A stretch of DNA of 64,000 bases from Collybia mongolica (lineage: Eukaryota > Basidiomycota > Agaricomycetes > Agaricales > Clitocybaceae). This document shows, piece after piece, positions 34,204 to 46,302 of the stretch (positions are counted from its first letter, which is position 1; each line of letters begins with the position of its first letter). The position numbers and the translations under genes were made by a program. The stretch is taken from assembly GCA_013420905.1 (NCBI GenBank), contig JAAXNY010000006.1, forward strand, positions 2,790,001-2,854,000, given 5' to 3'. The notes beneath the pieces are model-generated. The model was not told the origin of the DNA and ran no database searches. It saw only the letters and a list, made by a program, of their open reading frames with translations.

Positions 34204-35207
34204 TTATTGCAACACCGACTCAACCATCCTGTCTCCCAAATAGTACCTCCCGCACCCTGCGCCCTGCTCATTACTATCTACCAGTCCGCCTATAACATTC
34301 CAATTGCCATCTGTTATTTGACATGACCCCGGTATCTCCGGCCATTGAGGCGCCCGCACTAATCTATGATTTTCTTCTTGTGTTTGTACGTTCCGGCTTG
34401 TACACTGCACTCGTTGAGCCATACAACAGGGAACGCGCATCTATCTGCGCCGAAACACTTGTGAGCACCGCGACCTGGCACCGAACTCCCCAGGCCCCAG
34501 AACTCCCCACCCTCGTAGATCCTGATAAGGTCGAACCTAGGGAGTTCATTGAACCCCAATGTATCCAAAGATTGCTTGCGAAAGCGTGAGAGAAAGCACT
34601 GAAATACGTACTCTTCGATGTGTACTGCATTCAGATGACAGGTGGTCATCCACCAACAGGTTCCTATTGAACTCCATATGTATCAGGCCTATTGGACTCA
34701 AGGCCGAAGCAATGTGCAATAATGACTGGCCAGCCGTGTCCGAGAAGTAATATCGTATTCTTCGATAAAGGCAGCTTCTTATATTATGACTGCGTCCAGG
34801 ATGTCTACTCCGTTCGACCCATACCCTGATTAAACTCTACAGTAGCATTATTCGATTAAACACTAGGTCGGGCAACACACTAGCTGGCTCCTTGATCATG
34901 ACATGTCCCAACAGCTCAGTTAGCAGACTATCACCCTTCACTGATGCAAATTTTCAACTGGTAAATGCCAATGTAGGCGGCGAAATGACATGCCGGTGTC
35001 TTCCCGGAGCCTACATTATCGGTACCGGTCAAGGAATTGAAGGAAGGAAGTTGATCGTGGTATATGATATGAATGATAGTGGACACAGGAGCAGTTCTTA
35101 AAATCCCTCGATAGCGACAGGGCGGGGAGAGCCACTACGTTGGTGGACGCTGGATCCGAGTAGAAGAGTAGGATCACTGACAGGAAAACGCAGAAGTATG
35201 GACGCAT
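34204..35207 (-). CDS. Candidate small secreted protein (model incomplete)
   Basis: The ATG at 35205-35207 starts a clear signal peptide, MRPYFCVFLSVILLFYSDP, followed by LPALSLSRDFKNCSC. I splice after FKNCS (donor GTGTCC, acceptor TGTAG) into a short stretch containing GKTPACHFAAYIGIYQ. The 3' end of the locus reads WPEIPGSCQITDGNWNVIGG, then VDSNEQGAGCGRYYLGDRM, ending at TAA 34204-34206. These cysteine- and glycine-containing ends look like a secreted fungal protein. The exons between about 34.35 and 34.93 kb cannot be resolved with confidence; open frames there conflict. It may be one gene with several tiny exons or a decayed one. Function unknown. Confidence 0.4.
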
Positions 35208-35458
35208 GTCGATGGGATCGATCTTTCGGATGTGGGCACGGCCTGGGTTGAGTGTTGAAGCGGGATCATCTCATATGGGTGTCCGGCCAGGAAAAAATTA
35301 CGTTACTTGATCACAGCCACGAAAACCAAGTAGACCCGGCGTCCAGATCAAATCATTCGTATAAGAGGTCCGTTTAATGTATTCCTACATGGTCATGTTA
35401 GGAATGGGTATAATAATATTAATCGTCCATCGTCTGACAATAAGTATAGAGTCCATTA

Positions 35459-36128
35459 CTATAGTGTCATCAATGCTCCTACGAGGGCGCTACAAACAAC
35501 TGTAACTGCACCAAAAGCATGGGCAGCCGTGAACCCAAAGGGCGTGCCGATATTGGCTGCGTTGGAGTTAGCGGCATGAGATGCTGCGGTGCCAGCTGCG
35601 CCTGTTGCAACCGTATAAAACGATCCGAATACAGACGTCACGACGCCGGCTCCCGAGTCTGCGAGAGTAAAAGCTTGACCACCGACACTTGTTACAACTG
35701 TTACTGCTTGACCCCCGACAGCTGAAGAGGTCATGGGAATGTTAACGGGTTGTTATAAGTTGCGGAAAGAGGACAGGCACTTACAGGTAAGAGTCTGGAT
35801 AGCGCCTGCCGCACCGCTTGTTATCTCACCACCAATACTACCGGCCACTCCAGTAGCTTGGGTGAAAATAGAACCAGCTATTATAAGTTTTTCGTTAGAA
35901 ACATCCACTGGAAGGAGGAAGTGGATACACACCATCGCCAGTGACAACAGAGCCCGCAACGGATGTCAAAGAGTTGATTAAGCTGTCAACTGTGTAGAAG
36001 GCGTCGTCAATATCAAAAGTTCAAGCAAGGTTAGGAAATCGGGTACTTTGGCGATGTTCAAATTCTGGGGCGGCGTAAACGGCAACAAACGAAGCCAGGA
36101 AAGTTATGATTACAAGATTGAAGAACAT
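35459..36128 (-). CDS. Cysteine-poor, probably GPI-anchored cell-surface protein
   Basis: The ATG at 36126-36128 opens a signal peptide (MFFNLVIITFLASFVAVYA) with a likely cut before APEFEHRQ. Three introns separate short exons that encode a Gly/Ala/Ser/Thr/Val-rich chain: SLINSLTSVAGSVVTGDG, GSIFTQATGVAGSIGGEI, then a part with a repeated motif (VGGQAVTVVTSVGGQAFTLA) and VTSVFGSFYTVATGAAGTAA. The end (GAVTVVCSALVGALMTL) is hydrophobic and preceded by small residues, as for a GPI-attachment signal. Almost no cysteine, so it is not a hydrophobin. Likely a wall or surface protein of the low-complexity kind common in mushrooms; function unknown. Confidence 0.62.
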
Positions 36129-36351
36129 AGTGAGCAATGGGATTCGAAGATAGAGAAGACGAAAATGAATGGAGGGGATTGACAAAAAGCTGGGACGGGT
36201 TATATAGACGCTGACCAAACCTCGGGTTGCTACGCATGGCAGTGTCGGCGCAGCAAAAATGCACTGCTGGGCTGTGTCGTGAATTATTACGTAATCTGTT
36301 AAGTCCTCAAGCCAAGTCCGGGCGACTTGTCAAGATTCCACATCAGATCCA

Positions 36352-37420
36352 ATGCCTCGCGCTATCGTATCGCCCTCAGTTTTGGCTTCAGATTTTGGAA
36401 ATCTTACAGCAGAATGTAAACGTATGATCAAAGGCGGGGCGGAGTGGCTGCATATGGGTCTGTCCATTTCACACACATATAGGAATACCCATCTGACCCC
36501 TCCACAACAGATGTCATGGATGGGTGATTGGTATATCGCCTCAATACTAGACGACTATTGCTCACCCCAAATATATCAGTCACTTTGTACCAAATATCAC
36601 CATGGGTAGGAGTCGATCTTTCTCCCACTAGACATTTACCAACCTCAGTGACTTCGATAGGCGCACCCATTCTTTCCTCGGTCTTCAAAGGCGTTCCAGG
36701 AATATTTATGGATTGCCATATGATGGTCTCGGAGCCGGAGAAGGTAAACGCAACCCTTGTTTTGAAGCAAGTTGTACAATATTGACTGATATAGTGGGTC
36801 AATGATATTGCCGATGCAGGCGGTGCACTGTACTGTTTCCATTTGGAGGCCACGAGTGAGTGCATGCGCCCCTTGTTTCCGTTCTAGTCACGTATGCCTC
36901 ATCTCAGTCTACTAGAGGAACCATTACCATTGATCGATGCAATTCACGCGAGAGGGATGAAAGCTGGCGTAGCAATCTCTCCTGATACACCATCCACCGC
37001 CATCACAGATGAGATAGCGAATGCGGCAGATATGCTTCTCGTGATGACGGTTTATCCAGGTAATATCAAGATACATATTCTTCCTAGAGACCCACATCCA
37101 AAAACCAACATCTTCAGGACGTGGAGGACAATCATTCTTGGAACGGTGTGTCCCCAAAGTGGCTGAACTTCGGGCACGGTTCCCGAACATCGACATTGAA
37201 GTGGATGGTGGTGTTGGCCCCAAGACCATTGGTGCCTGCGCACATGCCGGTAATCGTTTGAAACATGTTCTTCAAATTACCTGTGCTCACCCCCACGCAA
37301 GGGAGTAATGTTATTGTCGCAGGCACGGCTATCTTTGGGGCTGAAAATCCTGAACAAGTTATTGCTGATCTTAAATCAAGCGTCAGCGCCGCCCAAGAAT
37401 TAGCGCAGCGTTCTCAATAA
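36352..37420 (+). CDS. RPE1: Ribulose-phosphate 3-epimerase
   Basis: Interconverts ribulose 5-phosphate and xylulose 5-phosphate in the cytosolic pentose phosphate pathway. The ATG at 36352 gives MPRAIVSPSVLASDFGNLTA with the N-terminal family signature. After introns come the metal/catalytic strand DVMDGHFVPNITMGAP, DCHMMVSEPEKW, an intron-interrupted HLEAT-like block, then MKAGVAISPDTP, DMLLVMTVYPG, and the second catalytic aspartate in IDIEVDGGVGPKT. The phosphate-binding end is SNVIVAGTAIFGA. Stop TAA at 37418-37420. At least seven exons in about 1.1 kb. It converges on the neighbouring glycosyltransferase gene. Confidence 0.9.
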
Positions 37421-37547
37421 TTCAAAGTCCATCAAAGGATAGACCGATGCAGTATACGTTTCGACTACTTTCTAGATCAAGTGATAGTAGCGAATACATT
37501 AAGGATGGTGTATGGAATCCTGGGCAGATATATGATATATACATGAC

Positions 37548-39929
37548 TCACCACGTGAGCCATTCACCATACATGTTGGGTTGTTCTCCGCGGACATATG
37601 CTTCAAATGTTCTTTTTAGAATGGTCGCCCAATCGAGATCACGTTGATCTACGGTGACGTCATCAGGACCCAGCGTGGTCGATGCATTGACTTGGGCGCG
37701 CGCTATACGTTCGCCGACAGCAAACCGAGGGCCTAGGTCAGGCCAATTTCTAGATGGGTCAAACGGCTTCCACCTTGCGGTCATTCAGACGACGAGTTTG
37801 AGGGATAAACAAAGTCTTTGCATACCAGAAATTGTGGAAATGATAAGAGTATGCTCCTTTGAAAAAACCGTTAAATCCGAACGCCAGGGGGGCGGCACTA
37901 TCAACCGCAGGCGTGTCAAAGAAGTTGCCAAAGCTAGGGGTTAACGTGAGTGGGAGACATGCACCAATCATGTACAAATCTTACTCCGTAAAATATGGTT
38001 GTGCTGGACGATCTCGCTGCCAGTTTTCTGTGTTTAACCACGCTGGGTCGAACAAAGCATCTGGAAGGCGGAGTAAAAGCTCTTCAAGATGGGCATCTTT
38101 CGTATACCGTGAAATCGTCATAGGGTGGAAATCTAAGTCATTTTTCAACGCAGTCCGGAACAGAAATGTGCCTAGTGCAGAGTGCTTGTTCATATGGAGG
38201 ACTGCAGTGTTGTACCGCTTTAGACGGGACCACCGATAGGCGAAAGCGCCTTTCCACCCCCACAGTTCTTCCCAATCACGCAGAAACAAAGTATCTGCAT
38301 CAAGGTAGGTTCCACCGTACCGGTGGCAGAGAATAAAGCGCGCCATATCGGACAGAATCACAGACAGGCGGTCATAGGTAGATGGCGATTTGGAACCAGT
38401 GCGAGTAAGGAGGTTCTCACCATCGGCGTGATTCGTCGTTGATGTTCTCCGGGAATCTTTTCCATTTGGCATCTGTATTTCCCCTTGTGGAACCTGAATT
38501 ATATTCCCCCCGGAGTTGAACAAATCCCTTTTTCGCCACTGGTCTCTAAGCTCTGGAATTTCATCGAGTTGCTCCGTGGTATTCCAAAGTTTAAATTGGA
38601 TAATATCCTTGAACCGGTGATGCAGAAACGGAGAAGCCCATGGGTTCGCCTTGAGTTGGGTGAACATATCAGATAAAGCTGAAGGATTGGGAACTGACGC
38701 TGCAGGTCCTGGGTTAATCCACATCCACATCTTTGGGCGGCAGACCGTTTCATCCGGAGGAGAATGAAGATGCAAGCCAGTGTTTTGGGTGAAGAGGAAC
38801 GACAGCAATGCCGTATAAGGCTTGTCAGTGAATGGTCCTGTCCAAAACATGTGGAACACGCGAGGATGATCCGGGTCGCAAGGTGTTGGAAGCGATGCAT
38901 AAGGTCGATGAGGTACAGTCCGCGGGAGCACAATGGGCGGGACTTCCCAGTCAACCCCCCGCATTCTTGTGAGCCCGGCATCAGGGTCACTCTTGGTATC
39001 CCCAAAAGCAACGGAATCCGAAAGGTCGTTGACGCCGAGGGTAGTCTTGGTGTTCTCGCTGTTTTCAATATATATATACCGCCCGTCCTTTGTCTTCCCT
39101 CTTTTGAGCCTATTTCCATTATCCAGCCCTGCGCCAGCTCGTAGCATTTCCAAACAGTCTCTTACGTACTGACAAGGGATCAACTTTGAATACTACTCAA
39201 AAGCAAGGATGATAGCGTGGACACACCTTCTTTCGACCAAAATCGCAGTGATCCATGACTATGTCCAGATCTGCTACACTTCCGGGAACAGGTCGGGGAG
39301 GATATGCGACATTGGGAGGGCGGGTAGTAATATCCAAATATGTGCGCGTATGCCCTGTGCCCCTCGTGGTATTCGCAAAGGACCCCATGCGTGACTTAGA
39401 AGGGCTTCTTGGTGGCGGAATGCCTGGGTTGTTTGGAGAGAACTTAAACTTCAGTTGTGTTGGAACTAAATATGCGTGTCAGTGACCGGGTGGGTCGAAA
39501 AATTTTCAATTCACTTGCGCCTCGGCTTGGGTAATGTCCACTAGCTATTTCCCATTGCCAGATACGCTGCAGATCTTCGCGTTTATATACAAGTGTCGGT
39601 GGGTCTCCAATAAAGGAACCAGGCCATTTCTTCGCTCGTGTGCCGAACCTCTTCCCCAAGGCAAACGTCACGAAAAGGAATGTCAAAAACCCAAAACATA
39701 TGACAAAAGAGCCTTTTATCCGACCGAAACGAGAGATGCTGTAACTATATGCGCGTCGAGGATTCACGAAAAGGATGCGCAACCGACGCGTTCCAACACC
39801 TGGTATCGGTAGAAATACTGTGACGAGCCATGGGGACAAATCACGTCGGCCTAGTTTTTCTTTGACTGCAGACGAGTTGGATTGCGAAAAGATGGGAAGG
39901 CTGACGAGACGACGAGAATTGTTCAGCAT
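37548..39929 (-). CDS. Type II membrane glycosyltransferase with DXD motif (GT32-like)
   Basis: Golgi/ER glycosyltransferase of the sugar-binding DXD class. The N-terminus carries a basic cytosolic part and one membrane anchor (GSFVICFGFLTFLFVTFALG). The catalytic domain begins with RVFHMFWTGPFTDKPYTALL. The DXD motif is in RYGGTYLDADTLFLRDW, preceded by LSDMARFILC. The last exons give FGFNGFFKGAYSYHFHNFW and end with VRGEQPNMYGEWLTW at a TGA near 37548. I choose the ATG at 39929; in-frame ATGs at 39962 and 40043 would add up to 38 residues but leave only about 90 bp after the pyruvate kinase stop. Related fungal enzymes add mannose or other sugars; the acceptor is unknown. Confidence 0.8.
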
Positions 39930-40132
39930 GAGGGCATTGGAAAGTTTATAGGTTACAGTCATGTGCAATATAGGGGATTTAGAGCAGTTCGGAGATGTCA
40001 AAAAATGATCGACATGGATCAAAATACGTGGGAAGCATTTCATAGTCTATTTTAAAAAGGTCCGAACACAACTACTGGACATGTACAACTTTAACACATA
40101 AAGGGAATACAAATCTCGACGTAAGTGGTTGT

Positions 40133-42470
40133 TTAATTTGAGCCCAAAGGTTGCATCTCCAAGTCTGCCTGGTCAGTGGGGACTGTGAGGATACGCAAAG
40201 TATTGGTGTGACCGAGCCCTCCCTTCCACCCTTGCACAGCAATAATCGTAGAGCCAGGGGTGATAATGTTTAACGCCAAGGCGTTGCGAAGTCCGAATCG
40301 GATGCGATTGTCGACCTAAAGAGTGCAAGCATTAATTTTTTGGAAAAACTGTCAAGGGGTTAATTTCACGCACATCTTTTTGCCATTGGTGGTCTTGAAT
40401 GCCCCTTGGTTCGGGATACCAGAAAGGGTAACAACCCCGATGCAGGTGAATCTGTCGCGCAGTTTGTTCGTTGCGAGTAACTTAATAGAAGGGAAAGCTT
40501 ATGGGAGGGGGAAAAAAATTCGGCCGCAAGATACTCACCAGTAAGAATCGGGACTCTAGGGCGATATTTCGAAATGAGGCGGGCGGTGTTCCCACTTGTG
40601 GATAAGACAAGGATCGCACTTGCATCTTGTTCAGAGGCAGCTGCGACGGAAGCGATCGCAACGGTTTCAACGGTTTCTGTGGGACGGGGTTGGATAGCCC
40701 TCAATTCGTCGTACAAAGGTGGGTAACATATGGCGGATTCGGCGAGGAGACAGGTCTCTGCCATCATGAGCACTGTTGGATTTCGGATTATAGGTATATT
40801 TTTTGTTGAAGACGATGATTGTAAACAAGCGTACCAGATTGGATAGGATATGAGCCTTTCGCAGTTTCTCCAGATAACATGACACAGTCGGATCCATCAA
40901 GGACAGCATTCGCGACGTCGCTTACTTCTGCACGAGTCGGCCGGGGGTTGTACTACAAAGTTATTAATAATTAGGGTCTGTACCCAGCATACGAACGCGT
41001 CATACCGTCATTGACTGAAAAAAGGTGATTAGCGTGTCGTGACAAAAGTTTGTAAACGGCGGGTCACCTCAAGCATCTGCGTAGCAACGATAACAGGCTT
41101 TCCTGCAATGTTACACTTGGCAATCATCATTTTCTGGGCCAAGAAGACCTGACTGGCAGGGATTTCGATGCCCAGATCGCCACGAGCGACCATAACACCG
41201 TCTGTCTCCTTTAAGATCTCGTCGAAATTGGCGACACCTTGTTCGTTCTCGATTTTGACGATAATTTTGATGCTGGCGCCGTCAGGGCCAAGAACGGTTC
41301 GAATGTCCTTGACATCCTGGCCACGACGGATGAACGAGGCAAAGATCATGTCGACGCCGTTCTCGACGCCAAATTGCAAATCCTTCTTGTCTTTTTCAGA
41401 GAGGGCAGGCAAGTCAACTTCAGTTTTGGGAAGGTTGACACCCTTGCGCGAAGAGATTGTCCCGCTGTTCAATGTACGAACATGAACGTTTGTGCCATCT
41501 ATGGATAGCACCAAGAGGGATAGGATGCCTGTCGCAATGTTATGAGTGTTGTGGCTTGCAGCTCGCCATGGTCTCCTCACCGTCATCGACGTAAATGAGT
41601 TTTCCGGGAGCAGTAACCTTCGGGAGATTTTGCTAGTGAGTGGAACATGTCAATTTTACCCAGATAAGGCAGAGGGTGAGAGGAGGGGCTCCTACATAAT
41701 CAACCCAAACAACTCTGTCATCACAGACTTCACTGTACTTCGGGTCGGTAGAGATAATGAACTCGTGGCCGGCGGTGACGGCAATCTGCAAAGGGGAGAG
41801 GTTTCAATGAAATATCTCATTGAAAATCAAATTTAAAACCTACGTCCACATTGTTTCGAGTTAAGCCGGTGCGTATTTCTGGGCCTTTCTTTAAAAACCA
41901 ACGTCAAGTTTTATCATAGATTTCCCAGGTGCGAGGCAGACCGTGTCTAGTGCAATGGCTACAGGGCGGCCATGAGGATCATCTGACAGCAATGGTCAGC
42001 TAAGAATTATTATCGAAAAGGATTTCCAGGAAAGCTCACCCGCGATCATCTTCCTGGTATTGTCGATGACGCTTTTGTGGTACTCGTAGGACCCGTGCGA
42101 GAAATTCATTCGGACTACGTGCTCGTTCAGTAAACGTTATAAAGAGGACAAGAGCTGGAGAGACGCACCGACATTGACACCGGCACGTCGCAGCTCTGCA
42201 AGTTTTTCAACAGTGTTGACCTTTGGACCTACGCGTCCGAGTGGTGTCAGGATTTCATGGCTTGTGAACACCAGACATAAATAAAAAAAACTGTACCAAT
42301 CGTGGCAATAATGGAAGTCTGGCAGACAATTCAGAAGATAGCTGAATAAAACAAGAATATCGACGGACTTTGCGCAAGAACTTGGTCTGCTCAGTGGGTA
42401 CTGGTGCATTTGCTGTGCTCAATGTGGAGGTCCACTCAAGCTGAGATCGGATTCCATCGTTGGGATACAT
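40133..42470 (-). CDS. PYK1: Pyruvate kinase
   Basis: Last step of glycolysis: phosphoenolpyruvate plus ADP to pyruvate plus ATP. The ATG at 42468-42470 begins [19 protein letters not shown]. Recognisable blocks in order: [37 protein letters not shown], the B-domain (GHEFIIST...), [20 protein letters not shown], the active-site stretch [59 protein letters not shown], and the C-terminal regulatory domain ([20 protein letters not shown]). The last exon ends [15 protein letters not shown] ... MQPLGSN at TAA 40133-40135. About eleven exons, many for such a highly expressed gene. The upstream pyrimidine-rich tract fits strong expression. Confidence 0.95.
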
Positions 42471-42501
42471 GTTGGAAGGATTAAAGAAAAAGGAAAAACC
42501 T
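42471..42501 (-). promoter_or_regulatory. Pyrimidine-rich leader just before the pyruvate kinase start
   Basis: Read on the minus strand, the 30 bases before the PYK1 ATG are mostly T and C (a TTTTTCC TTTTTC run). CT-rich tracts near the start are typical of strongly expressed glycolytic genes in filamentous fungi. No good TATA box in the gene's own orientation was found. Confidence 0.4.
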
Positions 42502-42761
42502 CTTCACGAAAGGTATAAAAGCAGTGCTTGCTTATCTAGGTTTATCGATGATGGATTTACAGGGATGGCGGCGAAACTCAACTTATCATTGATCACGTTT
42601 GTCCACAATTACATCATCCCTCATAATTTATTTTCAATTTGGCTACAGAAAAGGGAAGAAAAAACGAAAAAGAAAAACGAAAAGACTAGATCTGTCCAAA
42701 GCAAGGTCGACAACAGGTTACGATACTATATACAACAACACTAGAAACACACACGCACTGG

Positions 42762-45166
42762 CTACATGACTCGCAAACTCCAACCATGAAGGCCTCCATC
42801 AGCTGCTGCCGCTGCCTGTGCCGCCTGCAGCCAACCGGTATCAATGTTGCCTCCGCCGGGCGGGTTGCCCGCTGCCAAGCTCCCCAATTCAATGCTCTGG
42901 AAAACGTTTTCGCAGGCGATAGTGCGGCCGGAGTGGTATCCGACACCGTCAGATGAGCGAATGAACAACAAGGGCAGACTTCGACCCGCAATAGACATTG
43001 GCGGTGGTGCATTTGACCCGCTTGTTTGTGATCCATCTGGTTGTCCTGGGGAGTGATGGTTACTCCCTGTGCCGTCGGCGTTAGGGGGAAGCGCATCTTG
43101 GTCCAAGGCTTTGATTACTTCAGCTAATGGAGGCATCTCCACCACAACGACAGTGTGTATAGGCCCTGTTAAGTAGCGTGGGGGTGGCACGATGTGAGTG
43201 CCTGGTGGCCCGATTGGAGTATCTGAAGGACCGCTTTCTATGGTAGGCTGACCCGGTTGAGCATACGATGGCATATTGGCCAAGGGCCCTGGCGGCGTTG
43301 GTTGGTAAATACGATGACGAAGAGGGCCAAGGTTTCCCAGATACACATCAAGCGGTGTTGGTGTTCTCGTCTTAGGGTCATCGTAGAAGAAGTTGGAAAC
43401 ATTCAACTCGACGGTGTTATTAGTGGGTCGGTAAACCGGGGCAGTGTAGAGCGTGGGGAAGGGCGTGATGGGAATCTCGGGTATAGTGTTGTTCTGGCCA
43501 AAGGCATCAAAAAAGGTGTATTGGAATTTGGCTGTGAATATCGGTCAGAAGGTTTGGACAAGGTTGTGAAATATTGCCCTCACAGATACCAACGATTGTC
43601 CAGCACAAGTAATCATCAACCTCGTCTGAGATAATACGGACACCATCCTTCAATTCGTCCCTCACTCGTGGAGATTGAAACAGGAGCGGGTGTGTACCCG
43701 CTTGAGAGGACATCCCTGGTGCTGGTGGTGCAACCACACCAGGTGTGCCAGGAATTGGCCCCGCAGCAGAGAGGTAATGCCGTGATCCATCTGGATTGAC
43801 ACGCTGCAACGCAATCTTCTGCATCTGGCTCACCGGACCACCATCATCGGCTGATACTCGGCCTTTATCCACTTTCCGGATGACCAGAGGAGAGGTCGAA
43901 ATTCCTGAAAGCGTATCCGACAAGACGATCTCGCAACCGTATGTGACTGGCTGTGGGCCCCCTGAGAAAAAAATGAGGAGTGTGTGAGCTGTTTTACCTT
44001 CAATTTCCCATCACATGACACGTACCGACGGGAGGCATTTCGTTGGGTCGGCGGACAACATTGACGTTAAATGCAGACCAGGCTACGTTACTGGCACACA
44101 GCTGAGCATGGTCAATCGTCATGTATTTCGTGCGCACGGTCTGAGAATTGATGCGGTTGAACAGAGAGACAGGTCCACCGGCAAGAATACAGGAAGAGAT
44201 GTTACGAGTCTTGGCCGTCTTTTTCGAAGGTTTAGATATAATTGTGACGGGGGCAGAATCAAAAGCAGCCCATACGCGACCGTTAGGAGGGTCTGCACCT
44301 TCTGGGGTTAGGGAGGGAGGTGGGGGTTCTGCAATATCAAGGGAGAGCTGGAAGCTCTTTGCCTTTGCAGTTCCCGTTACATGCAAAAACTTGAAACTGG
44401 CGGTCATGTTATTGTCAAGGGGAGCCTTTTGCTCAAACGACCGTTCCCCACTTTCTGAAACGACGGCCATGGAAAGCTGTTGTGCACGCAAATGCCAAAC
44501 TGGGCCCTCGATATGCACAATGGGGGGTGGACAGAGAAACCGTTTTTCACTTCCGTACGACTTTTGCGCGACGGCCGCGTGTAAGCAGATGACAGTCGTC
44601 ATTGGCATGACACGGGCGGGGTCTTGCAGGACATGGTCGCGAACGATGCGACGTATCTTGGTGTGGGGATCCTCCGACTCTGGCTCATCCAACTTGCGCT
44701 TTCCGGAGGCGGGATGCTTTCAGAAGATGAATCAGTACGCACAGGGGTGATGAGCGGCTCAGGCTAACCTGGGGTACGACTAAGGTCCCGTTCTCATGCT
44801 GGGCAGGCGGGGGTGGTGCCGATGGCGGCCATGAATTGGTAGGGGGTTGCTGTTCTTTCTTGGACGCTGCCAATATGGACTGGATAGAAGCATTGGGATC
44901 AGACAATGGCGGTGGTGGTGTTGATGAGGCGTTCAGAGAAGGTTGCGGCGATGGCTGTTTATTAGAAACCTAGAGCGTGTCGCGCGTTGAATTTACATGG
45001 GGACAGGATATGAAGGAGGATATTTTACAAGTAAATTTACACTGGACTGGACTGGGGTGACTGAACGCGATGGGTGATTTGAATGGAGATGGCGGTCGTC
45101 GTTGTTGTCGACGGCGGCCATCTGAAGATGATGGTTTAGAAAGAAAGGATCCTGGCGTACGGACAT
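42762..45166 (-). CDS. CSL-family transcription factor (CBF11/CBF12-like)
   Basis: DNA-binding protein of the CBF1/Su(H)/Lag-1 family, which fungi have although they lack Notch. The first ATG of the open frame is 45164-45166 (MSVRQDPFFLNHHLQM). A Pro/Gln/Ser-rich N-terminus is followed by the Rel-like LAG1 DNA-binding domain: VCLHAAVAQKSYGSEKRFLC-type block at about 44.52-44.61 kb (CPPPIVHIEG), and later AFDSAPVTIISKPSKKT. The beta-trefoil domain follows (SLFNRINSQTVRTKYMTI; GCEIVLSDTLSG; SQMQKIALQRV). A C-terminal IPT-like part contains LDVYLGNLGPLRHRIY. Glycine/proline-rich tail; stop at 42762-42764. DNA-contacting residues of the LAG1 block look conserved. In fission yeast, members control cell-cycle, adhesion and lipid genes. 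Confidence 0.85.
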
Positions 45167-45231
45167 TCTAGGCGTGAGACCAAACCTCTCACGAGGCTGG
45201 AACAAAAACTGGGAGTGAGGTGGGAAAATGT

Positions 45232-45998
45232 TCAGACTTCGTGAGACAATTCGTTCCTTTTAATCCCGGCATCCCCCGTGTGCCGCTCCCCTGCCGAACC
45301 TCCAATATCCCATATGGGGAAGTACTCATCAATTGCTGCCAAAGTCGCCGTCCGCCAGCCGAACCGGGGACCGGCCCCCGCCGGATCGAAGAGGTCTGAG
45401 CGCCTGCCGTCGTTGTCGTTGGTGTCGTCGTCTTTGAGGTCGTCGTGGTCGCTGCCTACCGCGCTCAAAGCTGCTCGTCTTGACCGCAGTGCCAGGAATA
45501 GCGACTCGTGGTCCACAGGCTCCCCATCGGAATATGGTGAGAGCAGATGCTCTTCGAGGCGCCTGTCGACGCCGGCGAACAGTGATTCTAGAGGCAAAGA
45601 AGATGAAACATCTGGAGACACAAGTTCTATGAAGGGAACCCACCGAGGGACAGAATACCTAATTTATCCTCGTCCTTGATGGTTTCCCGTGTTACAGCCT
45701 CTGACTCTGCCTGCCCAAATATCACTCTACTCTCCTCCTCTTCTTCCAGCTCTGCCGCCTTGTCCGATGATTCCAACCACTCCCCTTCGTCTCGCAGCCA
45801 CCCCCACTCATCCTCGTTCCCAAATATTCTCGGGAAAAACCCCGACAAACTGAACGGGTCTTCTTTCTCTACGCGCGGCGTGTGCAGCGGGGTCGTATGT
45901 CCTGTCTTCGCCTGTTTGTAATGAAACGACACCGCTCGTGGGAGTCTCGTCAGCCCCGAGATAGGGTGTGGCGCAGACTTGGACCGTTGCAGAGACAT
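45232..45998 (-). CDS. Acidic orphan protein
   Basis: Not recognised. The ATG at 45996-45998 gives MSLQRSKSAPHPISGLTRL, a basic Ser-rich start, followed by TPRVEKEDPFSLSGFFPRIF and a tryptophan/acid-rich stretch (EDEWGWLRDEGEWLESSDKA) and EEEEESRVIF. An intron (GTATTC...CTCCAG) joins DEDKL to DVSSSLPLESLFAGVDRRLE. The second exon contains many Asp residues and ends with FGWRTATLAAIDEYFPIWDI and a polar tail, stop TGA 45232-45234. No membrane segment or known domain. The folded-looking ends with a disordered acidic middle resemble a regulatory adaptor. It lies close upstream of the CSL gene on the same strand. Confidence 0.6.
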
Positions 45999-46302
45999 GG
46001 TGGAGAAGAACAACCCCTAGCTTTTTTGCGCATTCTTTTTTGTACCCGCTGCCTACCTATTTTAGACCCGCTCCCTCCCATCATGATGTCAGAACGCGTC
46101 CTTGTCGCGCGCAAACAATTTTGACATATTATGAGCCCTCACATACAGGCCGATGTAATAAATTAATGTCCAATACACAAACTAGATGTAGAGTCCAATG
46201 GATGCAAGAAGAAGAAAAAACCGAAAGTGCTGCAAGAGATGGTGATGAAAATGCGATCACAGTGATTGGATGGAGTGAGTCAGGGACACCGGCGATCTAA
46301 CC
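45999..46302. other. Spacer upstream of the acidic orphan gene
   Basis: A 304-bp region holding the promoter of the acidic orphan and the 3' flank of the neighbouring membrane-protein gene. No exon, repeat or RNA gene recognised. Confidence 0.4.

Noticed and set aside
24311..40043. A glycan biosynthesis cluster from the CAS1-type and GT32-like genes
   Set aside because: The two genes are more than 10 kb apart with many unrelated genes between them.
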